This document shows, in pieces, positions 31,713 through 39,892 of a DNA stretch of 64,000 bases. Under the pieces are notes generated by a model. That model ran no database searches and had not been told where the DNA came from. It saw only the letters and a list, made by a program, of their open reading frames with translations. Every line of letters starts with the position of its first letter. Position 1 is the stretch's first letter. Where the stretch lies: positions 13,469,501 to 13,533,500 of the forward strand of contig JAQISU010000210.1 of NCBI GenBank assembly GCA_029339505.1, in the 5' to 3' direction. The stretch is from Unio delphinus (taxonomy: Eukaryota > Mollusca > Bivalvia > Unionida > Unionidae). A program made the translations under genes and the position numbers.

Positions 31713-32252
31713 ATGGATCTATATTGTGTGAAGTGTAAAACGCGTACTAGCACAAATGATGTGACGACGGTTACAACTAAAAATAACAGATCAGCACTAA
31801 CTGGTAGATGTGCAACATGTGGTATAAAAAAGTTTAGATTTATTTCTACAAAATCAAAGATTTTACAATCCGGAGATGTTTTAAAAAAAAAACGAGGAGG
31901 TGATATCGCTTCCAAATTGGCAAAGCTCCCTGGAACCCCATGGGCAAAGTACCCCGGAGAAAAGCACCTTCCAGGATATAGCTACTGTGGTCCCGGAACA
32001 CGATTAGATATCAGACTTGATGATCAAAATCAACCCCGATCCGGCGAGTATCCGATAAACGCTATTGATAAGGCGTGTCAAGCTCATGATGTTGCATATA
32101 AAAGCAGCAATCTGCAAAACAGGCATCTCGCGGATGTGAAATTAATTCATGCGTTAAATGCTATTCCTGATAAATCTTTTAAAGAAAAGTTGGCTTCGTG
32201 GTTGGTAAAATCAGCTATGAAAGGCAAATTGATGATGGGTGCTGGTAATTAA
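31713..32252 (+). CDS. Zinc-ribbon plus parvovirus-type phospholipase A2 protein, 179 aa
   Basis: Residues 1-45 form a zinc ribbon (CVKC at 5-8, CATC at 33-36) of the DUF5679 type, with the usual TKNNRSALTGRC between. Residues about 78-145 match the PLA2 domain of parvovirus VP1: the calcium-loop region GYSYCGPGTRLD (about 89-99), NAIDKACQAHDVAYK with the catalytic His-Asp (125-126), and HLADVKLIHAL. Parvoviruses use this domain to break the endosomal membrane, so an entry role is inferred here. The stop lies 5 bp before the integrase ATG. The Element 3 copy is frameshifted. Confidence 0.85.
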   Translation: MDLYCVKCKTRTSTNDVTTVTTKNNRSALTGRCATCGIKKFRFISTKSKILQSGDVLKKKRGGDIASKLAKLPGTPWAKYPGEKHLPGYSYCGPGTRLDIRLDDQNQPRSGEYPINAIDKACQAHDVAYKSSNLQNRHLADVKLIHALNAIPDKSFKEKLASWLVKSAMKGKLMMGAGN

Positions 32253-32256
32253 TAAT

Positions 32257-33219
32257 ATGGAATCAATTTATTATTCCCCAAGAGGATACTGGAGGGGTAA
32301 ATCAGCAGTCCATAAACTCGCTAGCGCTGCAAAAGTGAAAAAAACTACAGCGGCGGATCGGTTATCCAAACAGGCACTATGGCAAATTTATCTACCACCA
32401 CCTAAACAAATTCAATTCTCGCATTTTGATGTGACTGCTCCTAATGAAGTTCATCAGGCTGATATATTATTTCTGCCACATGATCGTGGTTACAAATACG
32501 CGTTAACCGTAGTTGATATTGCAAGTCGATACAAAGAAGCAGAACCGTTAAAAACAAAATCAGCCACTGAAGTTGCTTCTGCATTTGAAAGGATTTATCG
32601 ACGAGGTCCTCTGCACTGGCCGAATCTATTGCAGGTTGATCCTGGCAAGGAATTTCAGGGTGCAGTGTTATCTACAATGAAACATCATAATGTCACCATA
32701 CGACGAGGGCATACTGCGCTACATCGCGATCAGGCCATTGTAGAACGATTTAATCGGACGATTGCTGAGCGGTTATTTGGATATCAATACGCAAAAGAAT
32801 TCATTCAAGAAAAGCGATCCAGTGAATGGGTTAAAAGATTACCATCTGTGATTACTGCACTGAATAACGAGATTACTAGAACAATCAACATGAAACCTAT
32901 CAACGCGATTAAAAAGAAGTCAATACCCGTACAACCACAAAAAGATTTCCCTAGAAACGCTAGCGTTTCCCAACCAATTCTTGGTAGTAGTGTCATTGTG
33001 AGGTACTTATACGAACCAGGAGAGCTTGAAGGGGGTAGAAAAAGGGCTTCTGATCCTATTTGGAGTGTTACTGCACACAAGATATCTAGTATAACACGAT
33101 CAACTGGTAGACCAGCAATCTATAAACTGGATTCAACTGCCCCTCAGCGGGGTTTTACTCGACAACAACTACAAGTGATTCCCGAGGATACTCAATTGCC
33201 ACCGCATGGTCTTAACTAG
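32257..33219 (+). CDS. INT: Retrovirus-type integrase, 320 aa, no chromodomain
   Basis: The ATG at 32257 (MESIYYSPRGYWRG) is favoured over an upstream in-frame non-ATG start. The RVE core has Asp69 (HQADILFL), Asp128 (LQVDPGKEF) and Glu163 (AIVERFNRT), giving DD35E. The C-terminus holds an SH3-like basic segment but no chromodomain, unlike Element 1. A palindrome GAAACGCTAGCGTTTC (32954-32969) is embedded in the coding sequence; the Element 3 copy is four residues shorter there. The frame is intact. Confidence 0.93.
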   Translation: MESIYYSPRGYWRGKSAVHKLASAAKVKKTTAADRLSKQALWQIYLPPPKQIQFSHFDVTAPNEVHQADILFLPHDRGYKYALTVVDIASRYKEAEPLKTKSATEVASAFERIYRRGPLHWPNLLQVDPGKEFQGAVLSTMKHHNVTIRRGHTALHRDQAIVERFNRTIAERLFGYQYAKEFIQEKRSSEWVKRLPSVITALNNEITRTINMKPINAIKKKSIPVQPQKDFPRNASVSQPILGSSVIVRYLYEPGELEGGRKRASDPIWSVTAHKISSITRSTGRPAIYKLDSTAPQRGFTRQQLQVIPEDTQLPPHGLN

Positions 33220-33481
33220 CGCCGTTGCGTCTATTGCACTCAAGACAAGTCAACATCACATTATTTCTGACATGACCGAGATTGTTATTTTTTCTGTCTA
33301 CGGTAAATTGGCGAGGATCCTTATCCGAATACTGCCAACGCATTATACAATTGCAACTCGCGCAGTGATTATTCTGTTGTTTCTTCAAAGTGATTATTAG
33401 TTCAGCATCAATATCAAATTCTCGTTGTTTTTTTGTCCTGTTGTTTGTAACCGGAGAGTTTTTTATTAATGATGCTAACAT
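33212..33481 (-). CDS. HNH-like endonuclease domain, about 89 aa
   Basis: The first ATG in frame is at 33481. The domain reads HCASCNCIMRW, then DPRQFTVDRKNNNLGH, then NVMLTCLECNR. This is the CxxC ... (V/I)DRxxxxxGH ... N ... CxxCN pattern of HNH-type zinc endonucleases in large DNA viruses, with DR in place of the usual DH. Its frame overlaps the end of the helicase gene, and the two are separated only by a homopolymer-A frame change, so it may once have been the C-terminal domain of that protein. It overlaps the 3' end of the integrase gene by 8 bp. Confidence 0.7.
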   Translation of the reverse strand: MLASLIKNSPVTNNRTKKQREFDIDAELIITLKKQQNNHCASCNCIMRWQYSDKDPRQFTVDRKNNNLGHVRNNVMLTCLECNRRNGAS

Positions 33482-34994
33482 CAATATCACTTATTGTTGT
33501 GTCATTATCATCACCAATGATTTCATCATCGCCTGACTCTGTCAGGACAATTCTTCGAAGCTGATTTATTCTTCGTACTCTGGATACTGCGAAATAGACT
33601 AAATTCGACCATTCGATGCGATTATCTACCATCCAAACAATTGTATCCGATATAGTTAATCCCTGTGAAGAATGTATCGTCGCTGCGTATCCTAGCGTCC
33701 ATGGGGATTTATTAGCACGCAATGCATTTTCGACGACGCCGATATCAACCAGCACAATATCATTTAACACGAGAATCTGCTTTTCACTCTTCCCTGGAAT
33801 ATCAACTTCAGTATTCTGCTTTCTTGTATCCGAAGGATTATAACACAACGGTACAGGAAGTGTTGCAAATTTTTCTTTATGCGTTTCAAATAACTTCATC
33901 TGAAGTGTGTCTCTGACTATTTTTCTACTTGCTACTATCAAATCATTTGGTCTCCACGTTTCCCAGAAATCATTCATAGGAGTTTCTGAAATTATTTCAC
34001 GCGCTATTTCGCATTGGATTTTATCCGGTTGTAATCTAAGCAGTGCTTTGAACTCGCGTAATTGTTCATCAAGTGATCTATGGTCGGTATTAATTTCTTC
34101 ATAATAGTCTACAGAACCCTTTAGCCATTCATGTGGAGATCCACCGACAAATGGTGGTGATTGGCCGTGATCACCGCACATGACGACTTTTGTGTTTTTG
34201 TTTAACAACCACTCGAGAAATGTTTGTAATACTCTCAACGATACCGTGCATATTTCATCCCAAATTATGATTTCAGGAATGAATTTATCACCCATTCGAT
34301 CAGGGGTCCATTCATCGCCTTTCCATCGAAAGAAACTATGATAAGTACAGGCATTTACCCCTCGCTGTATCATCTCTCTGGCGAGTCTGTGAGTCGGTGT
34401 TAACACAATCATGTTAGAAACGCTAGCGTTTCCACGACGATATAATTCAATTGCACGAGTTGTCTTTCCTGACCCACCACAACCGTTTAAATAAACTGTC
34501 TTGTATCTACATATTGGATCAGATACCGGTGGTGCATTAGAAAATTCTGATTGAATCTCATCACATTTTAAGTACTTTTCATCCATGGTAACATCTGCCG
34601 ATTCACAATACTCATGTAGCGTCTCCTTTTTAAATCTCCAACATCCCCACGCTTCCTCCTGGGATGTGAATTTAGCTACATCTGATTTGTATTTATTGTG
34701 TATATACATCGAATCAGTAGCTACTCTAACCGCGGTATTAGGAAATCTATTTATCATCGAAAATAGATTAATGCAAGCATAGGCTAGCATTGAACTTCTC
34801 AAATGTGTGTACTGGGAATTATATCCATCACAGTAGGTAACAACCGTACCTAATTTCTCACCATTGGATAGAAAAGCATCCTTACGGGATACAAGTTTTC
34901 CCTGTTTCATTAAATCCGCTACAATAAAATCGTATTCAGCGACATCTATGATCAACCGCGAAGGAAGAGTATTTTGCGTTGTCGTATCGTCCAC
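33414..34994 (-). pseudogene. POLB: PolB-helicase gene, segment 3: palm motif C fused to SF1 helicase
   Basis: One uninterrupted 526-codon frame. Residues about 60-130 contain a PolB motif C (TAVRVATDSMYIHNKY, about 88-103). Residues about 165-490 are an SF1 helicase: Walker A YLNGCGGSGKTTRA (about 168), motif II IIIWDEICTVS, motif III VVMCGDHGQSPP, motif V region LGYAATIHSSQGLT and motif VI VYFAVSRVRR. The frame has no proper start because it continues from segment 2. A palindrome GAAACGCTAGCGTTTC (34417-34432) encodes residues just after Walker A. The fusion is direct because both motifs lie in one frame. The organisation recalls Pif1/RecD-like enzymes. Confidence 0.85.
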
Positions 34995-35547
34995 CCTGGG
35001 TAAATTTACCGATTATTCTTCGTCCAAAATCTTTTGCTTGTTCTTTTTTAATTTCAAATAACTTCTTAGACCAATTCATGATTTGTTCTTCTGGAAACTG
35101 TTTTCGCAGTTCGCTAATTATACGATCTAGATCGGGTTGTGGTAGCCAAACTTCTTTCTGAGCTCGATAGCATATAATAGCTTCGGAAACAATCAACGAT
35201 ATCAGCATGCCACAAACAATCATATATCGTAATAACACTATTGGCATCCAGGCCTTTTCAGATATATGTCTACCAAGCCAAACATAACTACACGGATGTA
35301 ACCCTGTAGCGAGTTCAAATGATATCACACGAGCGAATCCGGTTAAATCAAAATCAGGCAATGGTCCATTAATCGCAACACGAGTCATTTCATGCGTGGG
35401 GTGTCCAAATCGTTTGAAGTATTCAGCGCATTCCCCATACCCGAGAAAACTTCCAGGATAACACGCGGATATATCAATTGAAATCATACCGTCACGATGG
35501 TATTTTGTATTCCACAGTCCTCCATGACCAAATTCGATGCAACTCAA
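34936..35547 (-). pseudogene. POLB: PolB-helicase gene, segment 2: palm motifs A and B
   Basis: The 203-codon frame has motif A MISIDISACYPGSFLGYGEC (about 22-41). The motif B region is KEQAKDFGRRIIGKFTQGG (about 167-185), with Lys and Gly kept but the usual Asn-Ser-x-Tyr-Gly replaced by RRIIGKF. It overlaps segment 1 by 4 bp and segment 3 by about 60 bp, as expected for indels that split one gene. The Asp of motif A is intact, so the ancestor was probably an active polymerase. Confidence 0.8.
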
Positions 35548-36479
35548 TTTAACGTCCTCGAGAAAATCAATTCGTGTTGGACGCCATGAGTTTTTTTTCT
35601 TCTTGCGAAGTGAGCTACCACTGATGGAATAGTAAAACTATCCGTCAATAGTTTTTCATGGGAACTCTCCGGTGAAAAATCATTAGTGATTTTTCTCATT
35701 CTGTTATCTAATTCTTCAACGCGATATAATTCACCATTTGGTCTTACAAATTGATCAAATCCTGATTCGGAACCAGCACTACTAAGTAACCACACTGACA
35801 CAGGATCATCTTTACACAACGCATGAATAGCATCAAATAATTTCTCTTCATAGAAAACATCCCCGGAAAATTCCCCGGAAAATTCCGGGGGGATATATCT
35901 CACGGTTCTATCTCGTGGAAATATTGTTACTGCAGGTGTCCACGCGTGTTCGTTATGATCAATAATTTGTATTGGAGCCCCTCGCGATTGATATTTCGGT
36001 TCGTATAATACTTCTCCGGTTATTGTTGTTACTGATATTGGGAATTTTAATGATGCTTCTAATTTAGCTATATCAGAAATCTTTGCACCGTGCTGTTTCA
36101 CTGTCAGTTCCCATTCGGTTATTTTCCTACGTCGCAGATCAGTTAGTTTATTTCCTCGGGATGCATTTGTGAAGTGTTCCATTACCCGTGTTGCTACACA
36201 ATTGAGCCTTGACAAAGTTAACGGTGAATATTTCATAGGAGCTAGTTTTGCAATATCGGGTTTATCATTTAACGGATATAACCCATGAACAATTGCTGTT
36301 ACGGGATAAGATCTTTCGTAGTATGGTTTGTCGATTCCAGTTAGAATTCCTGGTTTGGAATCTTTACTTACAATGACAGTTTTTTTATCCTTGAGGATTG
36401 GTTCAAATTTATCCCTAATAATCCATTTGCCTTCGACTTTGATAATGAATTTTATTCTGAAAAAATACTTCTGATTGGA

Positions 36480-36615
36480 ATTGCTTTGCTTGAAATCCTT
36501 TGGATTTCCACCTTTGGATTTTCCACCTTTGGATGGAAATTGCTTTGCTTGAAATCGTTTGGATGGAAATTGCTTTGCTTGAAATCCTTTGGATGGAAAT
36601 TGCTTTGCAATTTCA
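36480..36615. repeat. Palindrome cluster inside PolB coding sequence
   Basis: This is built from GAAATCC-TTT-GGATTTC and GAAATTGC-TTT-GCAATTTC hairpins and their partial copies. It is translated as FQAKQFPSK-type units. Remnant A has no counterpart here. Confidence 0.8.
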
Positions 36616-36837
36616 CCAAGGTGTGAAATTATCTCAGCTGCTCTTTTATCGTTCATAGTAGCATCGATGATGGGTACATTGACACCGAAAACATCTTTGA
36701 TGTTGTTGTTGATAATTTGAAATGTCGACCAACAGTATGCTGCACCGTCTCGGTAGAATTCATTAAAACACTCCCTGATTTTACCGAGTATAGTTCTATC
36801 ACCGATTAGACGTTTTGGTGTATCAGAGACTCTATCG

Positions 36838-37015
36838 AGATTGAATTTAGTATTTCTCCAAGGCTTAATTTTCGATAATCTTTGGAACTCCCTATCAAGA
36901 TTGAATTTAGTATTTTTCCAAGGTTTGATTTTCGATAATCTTTGGAACTCCCTATCAAGATTGAATTTAGTATTTTTCCAGGGCTTAATTTTCGATAATC
37001 TCTTGAACTCCTCCA
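36838..37015. repeat. Three 60-bp tandem repeats at PolB N-terminus
   Basis: Units start about 36838, 36898 and 36958 and are nearly identical. Remnant A has a single copy. Confidence 0.9.
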
Positions 37016-37058
37016 TGTTATAATTAAAACAAGTATTTAAATAGACAAATATAGTATA

Positions 37059-37385
37059 ATGAATCACTGCAAGTGGCTAATGATTGGATCTACAACCCCG
37101 TGTAACAAATCATGCAGAAGCGAATTCTGTGGGTATCATATGCAAAGCGTGAGAAACGGTTCAAAAGGCCCTCTCCCATGCCTCCAATGTGGGGTGGGTG
37201 TTAGAGGAAAATCGCAGTTGTGTCTTGCTTGTGGGGGTAAACGATACAGGGAACTAAAACGCTACTATGACAAACGAATCGATGACTCCGTCATCCTTGA
37301 TAAAATCAAGGACAAAGTCATCAAAACCCCTCAAGATGATATCCAGAGATTTATAATTAAAGCAGATAATAAATTAGACAAGTAG
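37059..37385 (+). CDS. Virus-type Cys-rich zinc-finger protein, 108 aa
   Basis: The ATG at 37059 is divergent from PolB with 40 bp between. The N-terminus has NHCKWLMIGSTTPCNKSC, RSEFCGYH (about 3-28), then CLQCGVGVRGKSQLCLACGG (about 41-60): two Cys/His clusters like the small zinc proteins of large DNA viruses. The C-terminal half is basic and charged without a recognised fold. The function is unknown; transcription or nucleic-acid binding is plausible. The frame is intact. Confidence 0.7.
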   Translation: MNHCKWLMIGSTTPCNKSCRSEFCGYHMQSVRNGSKGPLPCLQCGVGVRGKSQLCLACGGKRYRELKRYYDKRIDDSVILDKIKDKVIKTPQDDIQRFIIKADNKLDK

Positions 37386-37398
37386 TATTATTATACAA

Positions 37399-37899
37399 AT
37401 GAGCCAATATTTCAGACCTCACCCAGTGCTTGCTAATTACGAAGCCTCTAGTGATGGTGTTGTCAGGCACCGCAGACTCAAAGAACTGGTTGGGTATCTG
37501 AATAATATGGGGTATTTGATGTTTTCAGCTGGGAGGAAGAAGTATCTCTGTCACAGAGCCATATATGAAGCATTTTACGGATTAATCGAAGACGGCCTTG
37601 TGATTGATCATATAAATGGCGTGAAGACTGATAATTGTCTTGGGAATCTTCAAGCCGTCTCGCAGCGCGATAACCTTTTAAAAAGCAACGCTGGTAGGCA
37701 CGTAAAACATCCCAAGGGTGTGAAATCGTTTGATTTAGAAAAAAATGAAGAGAGAAGCTTTCAGTCGATAAATGCGGCTGGAAAATATTTCGATATTTGT
37801 AGTACTTCAATTCGATTTGTTGCTGAAAAAATCATTAAAACATCTCTGTCTAAAAAAAATGGTCATAAAATAAAGTTCGTATACACTGAAACTATTTAA
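37399..37899 (+). CDS. HNH endonuclease with NUMOD-type domains, 166 aa
   Basis: The N-terminus (about 5-55) is NUMOD4-like (VLANYEASSDGVVRHRR, LNNMGYLMFS). The HNH_3 core (about 50-95) has LCHRAIYEAFYG, VIDHINGVKTDNCLGNLQ and the closing Asn. The C-terminus (GVKSFDLEKNEERSFQSINA) matches NUMOD1. Such proteins are homing-type nickases of phages and large DNA viruses, rare in Polintons. It follows the zinc-finger gene by 13 bp, so the two may be cotranscribed. The frame is intact. Confidence 0.85.
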   Translation: MSQYFRPHPVLANYEASSDGVVRHRRLKELVGYLNNMGYLMFSAGRKKYLCHRAIYEAFYGLIEDGLVIDHINGVKTDNCLGNLQAVSQRDNLLKSNAGRHVKHPKGVKSFDLEKNEERSFQSINAAGKYFDICSTSIRFVAEKIIKTSLSKKNGHKIKFVYTETI

Positions 37900-38480
37900 G
37901 GGAGATAAATCCTTTATGGATAAATCCGCCGTATTTACACTCTACCTACTAAGTTCCCTTGTATTATGACGTCAAAGGAATTTGTCGCCTGCTATATTAC
38001 CTGTATACCTTGACTAGGCGCGCCCACGTGAATGTAATGGAGATATAATGCATGAGTTTTCGATAGAGAATAAAACTTTTTATTGTCGCTTGTGGGCTAA
38101 AACTGCATTATTATTTTTATTTATCTACATATCTCATGTGTGGGGGTGGGTGGACTAGCAGTAAAGCAGACAGCTAACTCGTTCTTTTCAGTACAAAAAT
38201 TCTTTATAATCTAACGCATTACCTATGTTCGCTCAGCCGGAACGCGAGTGTTTCCTATTCATTGAAGTAGGTGGGCGTGGTTAAAATTCCTTGTATGTGA
38301 ATGTATTTTATCTAGAGAATTATAACAGAGTATAAAAACGCTGTTTTATTAAACAACTGTATTATTTTGTTTAAAATATTTCTCATTGTTGCAGCATAAA
38401 ATTGTCTATTTTAAAAATCTCTTATTGTTAAGTATATCAGATATATATATATATTAAAAAATCTCTATTCTGTATGACTA

Positions 38481-38556
38481 GTCCGTGGTGTAATGGTATC
38501 GTGTTTGTCTTGTAAACATAGATCTATCAACTACGTGTTCGGTCCCCATAGCAGAT
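38481..38556 (+). tRNA. tRNA-like sequence, degenerate
   Basis: An A-box-like TGGTGTAATGGTA and a T-loop-like GTTCGGTCC lie at the right distance, with a TGTTTGTCTTGTAAACA anticodon-arm-like hairpin between. The acceptor and T stems do not pair well, so it is a pseudo-tRNA or a chance match. Confidence 0.3.
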
Positions 38557-38624
38557 ACATTATTTGATGGCGAAACTGAAGATGTTTTTTTCTATTAATT
38601 GGGGAGGGGGGCGGTCTCCCTCAG

Positions 38625-38734
38625 CCAAACCAACATGGCAACCCATGCTATCGCATTCTCGGTAGCGTGGGTTGGTGTTTTTTCTAACTCATGCAACCAT
38701 GAATTCGATTTCATGGGTTGCCATGTTGGTTTGG
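38625..38734. repeat. Perfect 23-bp inverted repeat
   Basis: CCAAACCAACATGGCAACCC and three more bases (38625-38647) recur inverted at 38712-38734. The 64-bp interior holds a smaller GCTATCG/CGGTAGC stem. It would form a long hairpin or be a tiny MITE. Confidence 0.9.
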
Positions 38735-39058
38735 TTTACCACGCCCACATCATTACCATCATCGTTCCATTGAATTATAATCCATCCTTAATTAAGTTAA
38801 TTAATGTTATGCCTAAAATTTGCCACAACACTCGAGTGGAAATATATGGCATTGTGCCGTCCATGTTGTGACGTTACCTCAAGCATATCTTCTGGGCGGT
38901 CTAAGATGGCGTTTGCCACCTTAGGCCTCCCGCCGGAGATGTATGTTTCGGGTCCCCTTGGGCTTACTTGGATGCGAAGGCACCCAAGGAGTTCCAAAGA
39001 TGTGTTGTCATATATGTTTTTTTTTAATAATTAGAGATACAGTAAATAAATATAAATA

Positions 39059-39418
39059 ATGGATATCAATGATGTAAATGCTATAATTGCTGAAATCTCA
39101 AATTTAAATAATAAAGGGGTATTATTATTATCTGAAAGTCTTGACGTTGACAAGATTACCTCGGAATATGAAGATATTGAATATCAGTCTAGTAAGGGTC
39201 GTTATGTTTTACCTAGGATGTACAGGCTCGTGAAGGGAATTCAAAAATCCATCAATGCTTGTTTGTACGGTAACGACATTAATTTATTCATAACGCTATT
39301 TAGCACCGTTGAAGCAATACGTCAAAAGCTTGGCCAAGAATATCAAAAACGAGCTGAAATTGGTTCTAAAGTTCGTGATCTTAGAAAAATGTTAAACGAG
39401 GAGCGACCCGTATCTTAA
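39059..39418 (+). CDS. Hypothetical helical protein, 119 aa
   Basis: An intact ATG frame begins right after the central non-coding region and reads rightward like the late genes. The product is helical and charged (VNAIIAEISNLNNKGVLLLS, then RLVKGIQKSINACLYG), with a basic Glu/Lys-rich end. I see no Cys cluster, membrane segment or known family. Its place suggests a regulatory or scaffolding protein. Confidence 0.6.
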   Translation: MDINDVNAIIAEISNLNNKGVLLLSESLDVDKITSEYEDIEYQSSKGRYVLPRMYRLVKGIQKSINACLYGNDINLFITLFSTVEAIRQKLGQEYQKRAEIGSKVRDLRKMLNEERPVS

Positions 39419-39520
39419 CCACGTGGGTGTTACTAAAAAAAAATAATAGGCTTTCGTAAATAATTTAAATAATTTATTTTTTTTTTTTTTAGCGTTTTTT
39501 TGTAACACTTGTTACACAAG

Positions 39521-39799
39521 TTACATAGGATTTTCTCCTGAAAGGATACTCATCAGTCTGGACTTGCTCATGCAGTTATGTGCATAATGAATGATCTGGT
39601 TGTAGTAGCAAGTAATCACCGCGACGCCTCCATTTTCACGTAGTTGTTCTTGTTGCCGCGTCGTTAACACAAATCGTTCATCGCCATTCTCAGATATTAC
39701 AATTCTGAAATCCCCAGCGATGTTATTTCTGAAACACTCGCGGATAGCGTCGTACAGTTTAACCCTGTCGAAGATGAATACGTTAGCTTGATGGTACAT
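39521..39799 (-). CDS. Hypothetical protein, 92 aa
   Basis: An ATG frame reads leftward between two rightward genes. The sequence is mixed (FIFDRVKLYDAIRECFRNNI, DERFVLTTRQQEQLRENGG) with no motif I recognise. It is compact and of even composition, so it may be real. Its isolated orientation lowers confidence. Confidence 0.5.
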   Translation of the reverse strand: MYHQANVFIFDRVKLYDAIRECFRNNIAGDFRIVISENGDERFVLTTRQQEQLRENGGVAVITCYYNQIIHYAHNCMSKSRLMSILSGENPM

Positions 39800-39845
39800 T
39801 ATTTAATAACTAAGTTATTTAATAACTAAGCTTTTAATTATGATG

Positions 39846-39862
39846 GAAACCCTTTGGGTTTC
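39846..39862. repeat. Palindrome GAAACCC-TTT-GGGTTTC
   Basis: A member of the Element 2 hairpin family, located just above the next gene. Confidence 0.85.
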
Positions 39863-39892
39863 ACATTTGAAAATTTAGTTCACAAACAATAT

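Larger units (their letters stand above)
35544..37018 (-). pseudogene. POLB: PolB-helicase gene, segment 1: N-terminal region with repeat insertions
   Basis: The ATG at 37018 (MEEFKRLSKIKPW) is preferred because remnant A aligns there. The first 60 residues are three copies of a 20-residue unit (EFQRLSKIKPWKNTKFNLDR). Residues about 165-205 are Lys/Gln/Phe/Pro-rich units (FQAKQFPSK) built from palindromes. Residues about 320-370 (FPISVTTITGEVL, IIDHNEHAWTPAVTIFP) match remnant A and other family copies. A second palindromic insertion (CCCCGGAA/TTCCGGGG at 35873-35890) encodes EFSG repeats. The region corresponds to the N-terminal or exonuclease part, but I cannot identify exonuclease motifs with confidence. 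Confidence 0.75.
37900..39058. other. Central non-coding region of Element 2
   Basis: No frame is credible. It contains a tRNA-like sequence near 38481, a perfect 23-bp inverted repeat (38625-38647 with 38712-38734) and shorter GC-rich hairpins (CCTTGGG/CCCAAGG near 38957-38991). It separates early-type genes on the left from late genes on the right, so it could hold an origin or a structured RNA. Confidence 0.6.

Noticed and set aside
39800..39831. TTATTTAATAACTAAG repeats as a palindrome-family member
   Set aside because: A plain short AT-rich duplication without the GAAA/TTTC arms.
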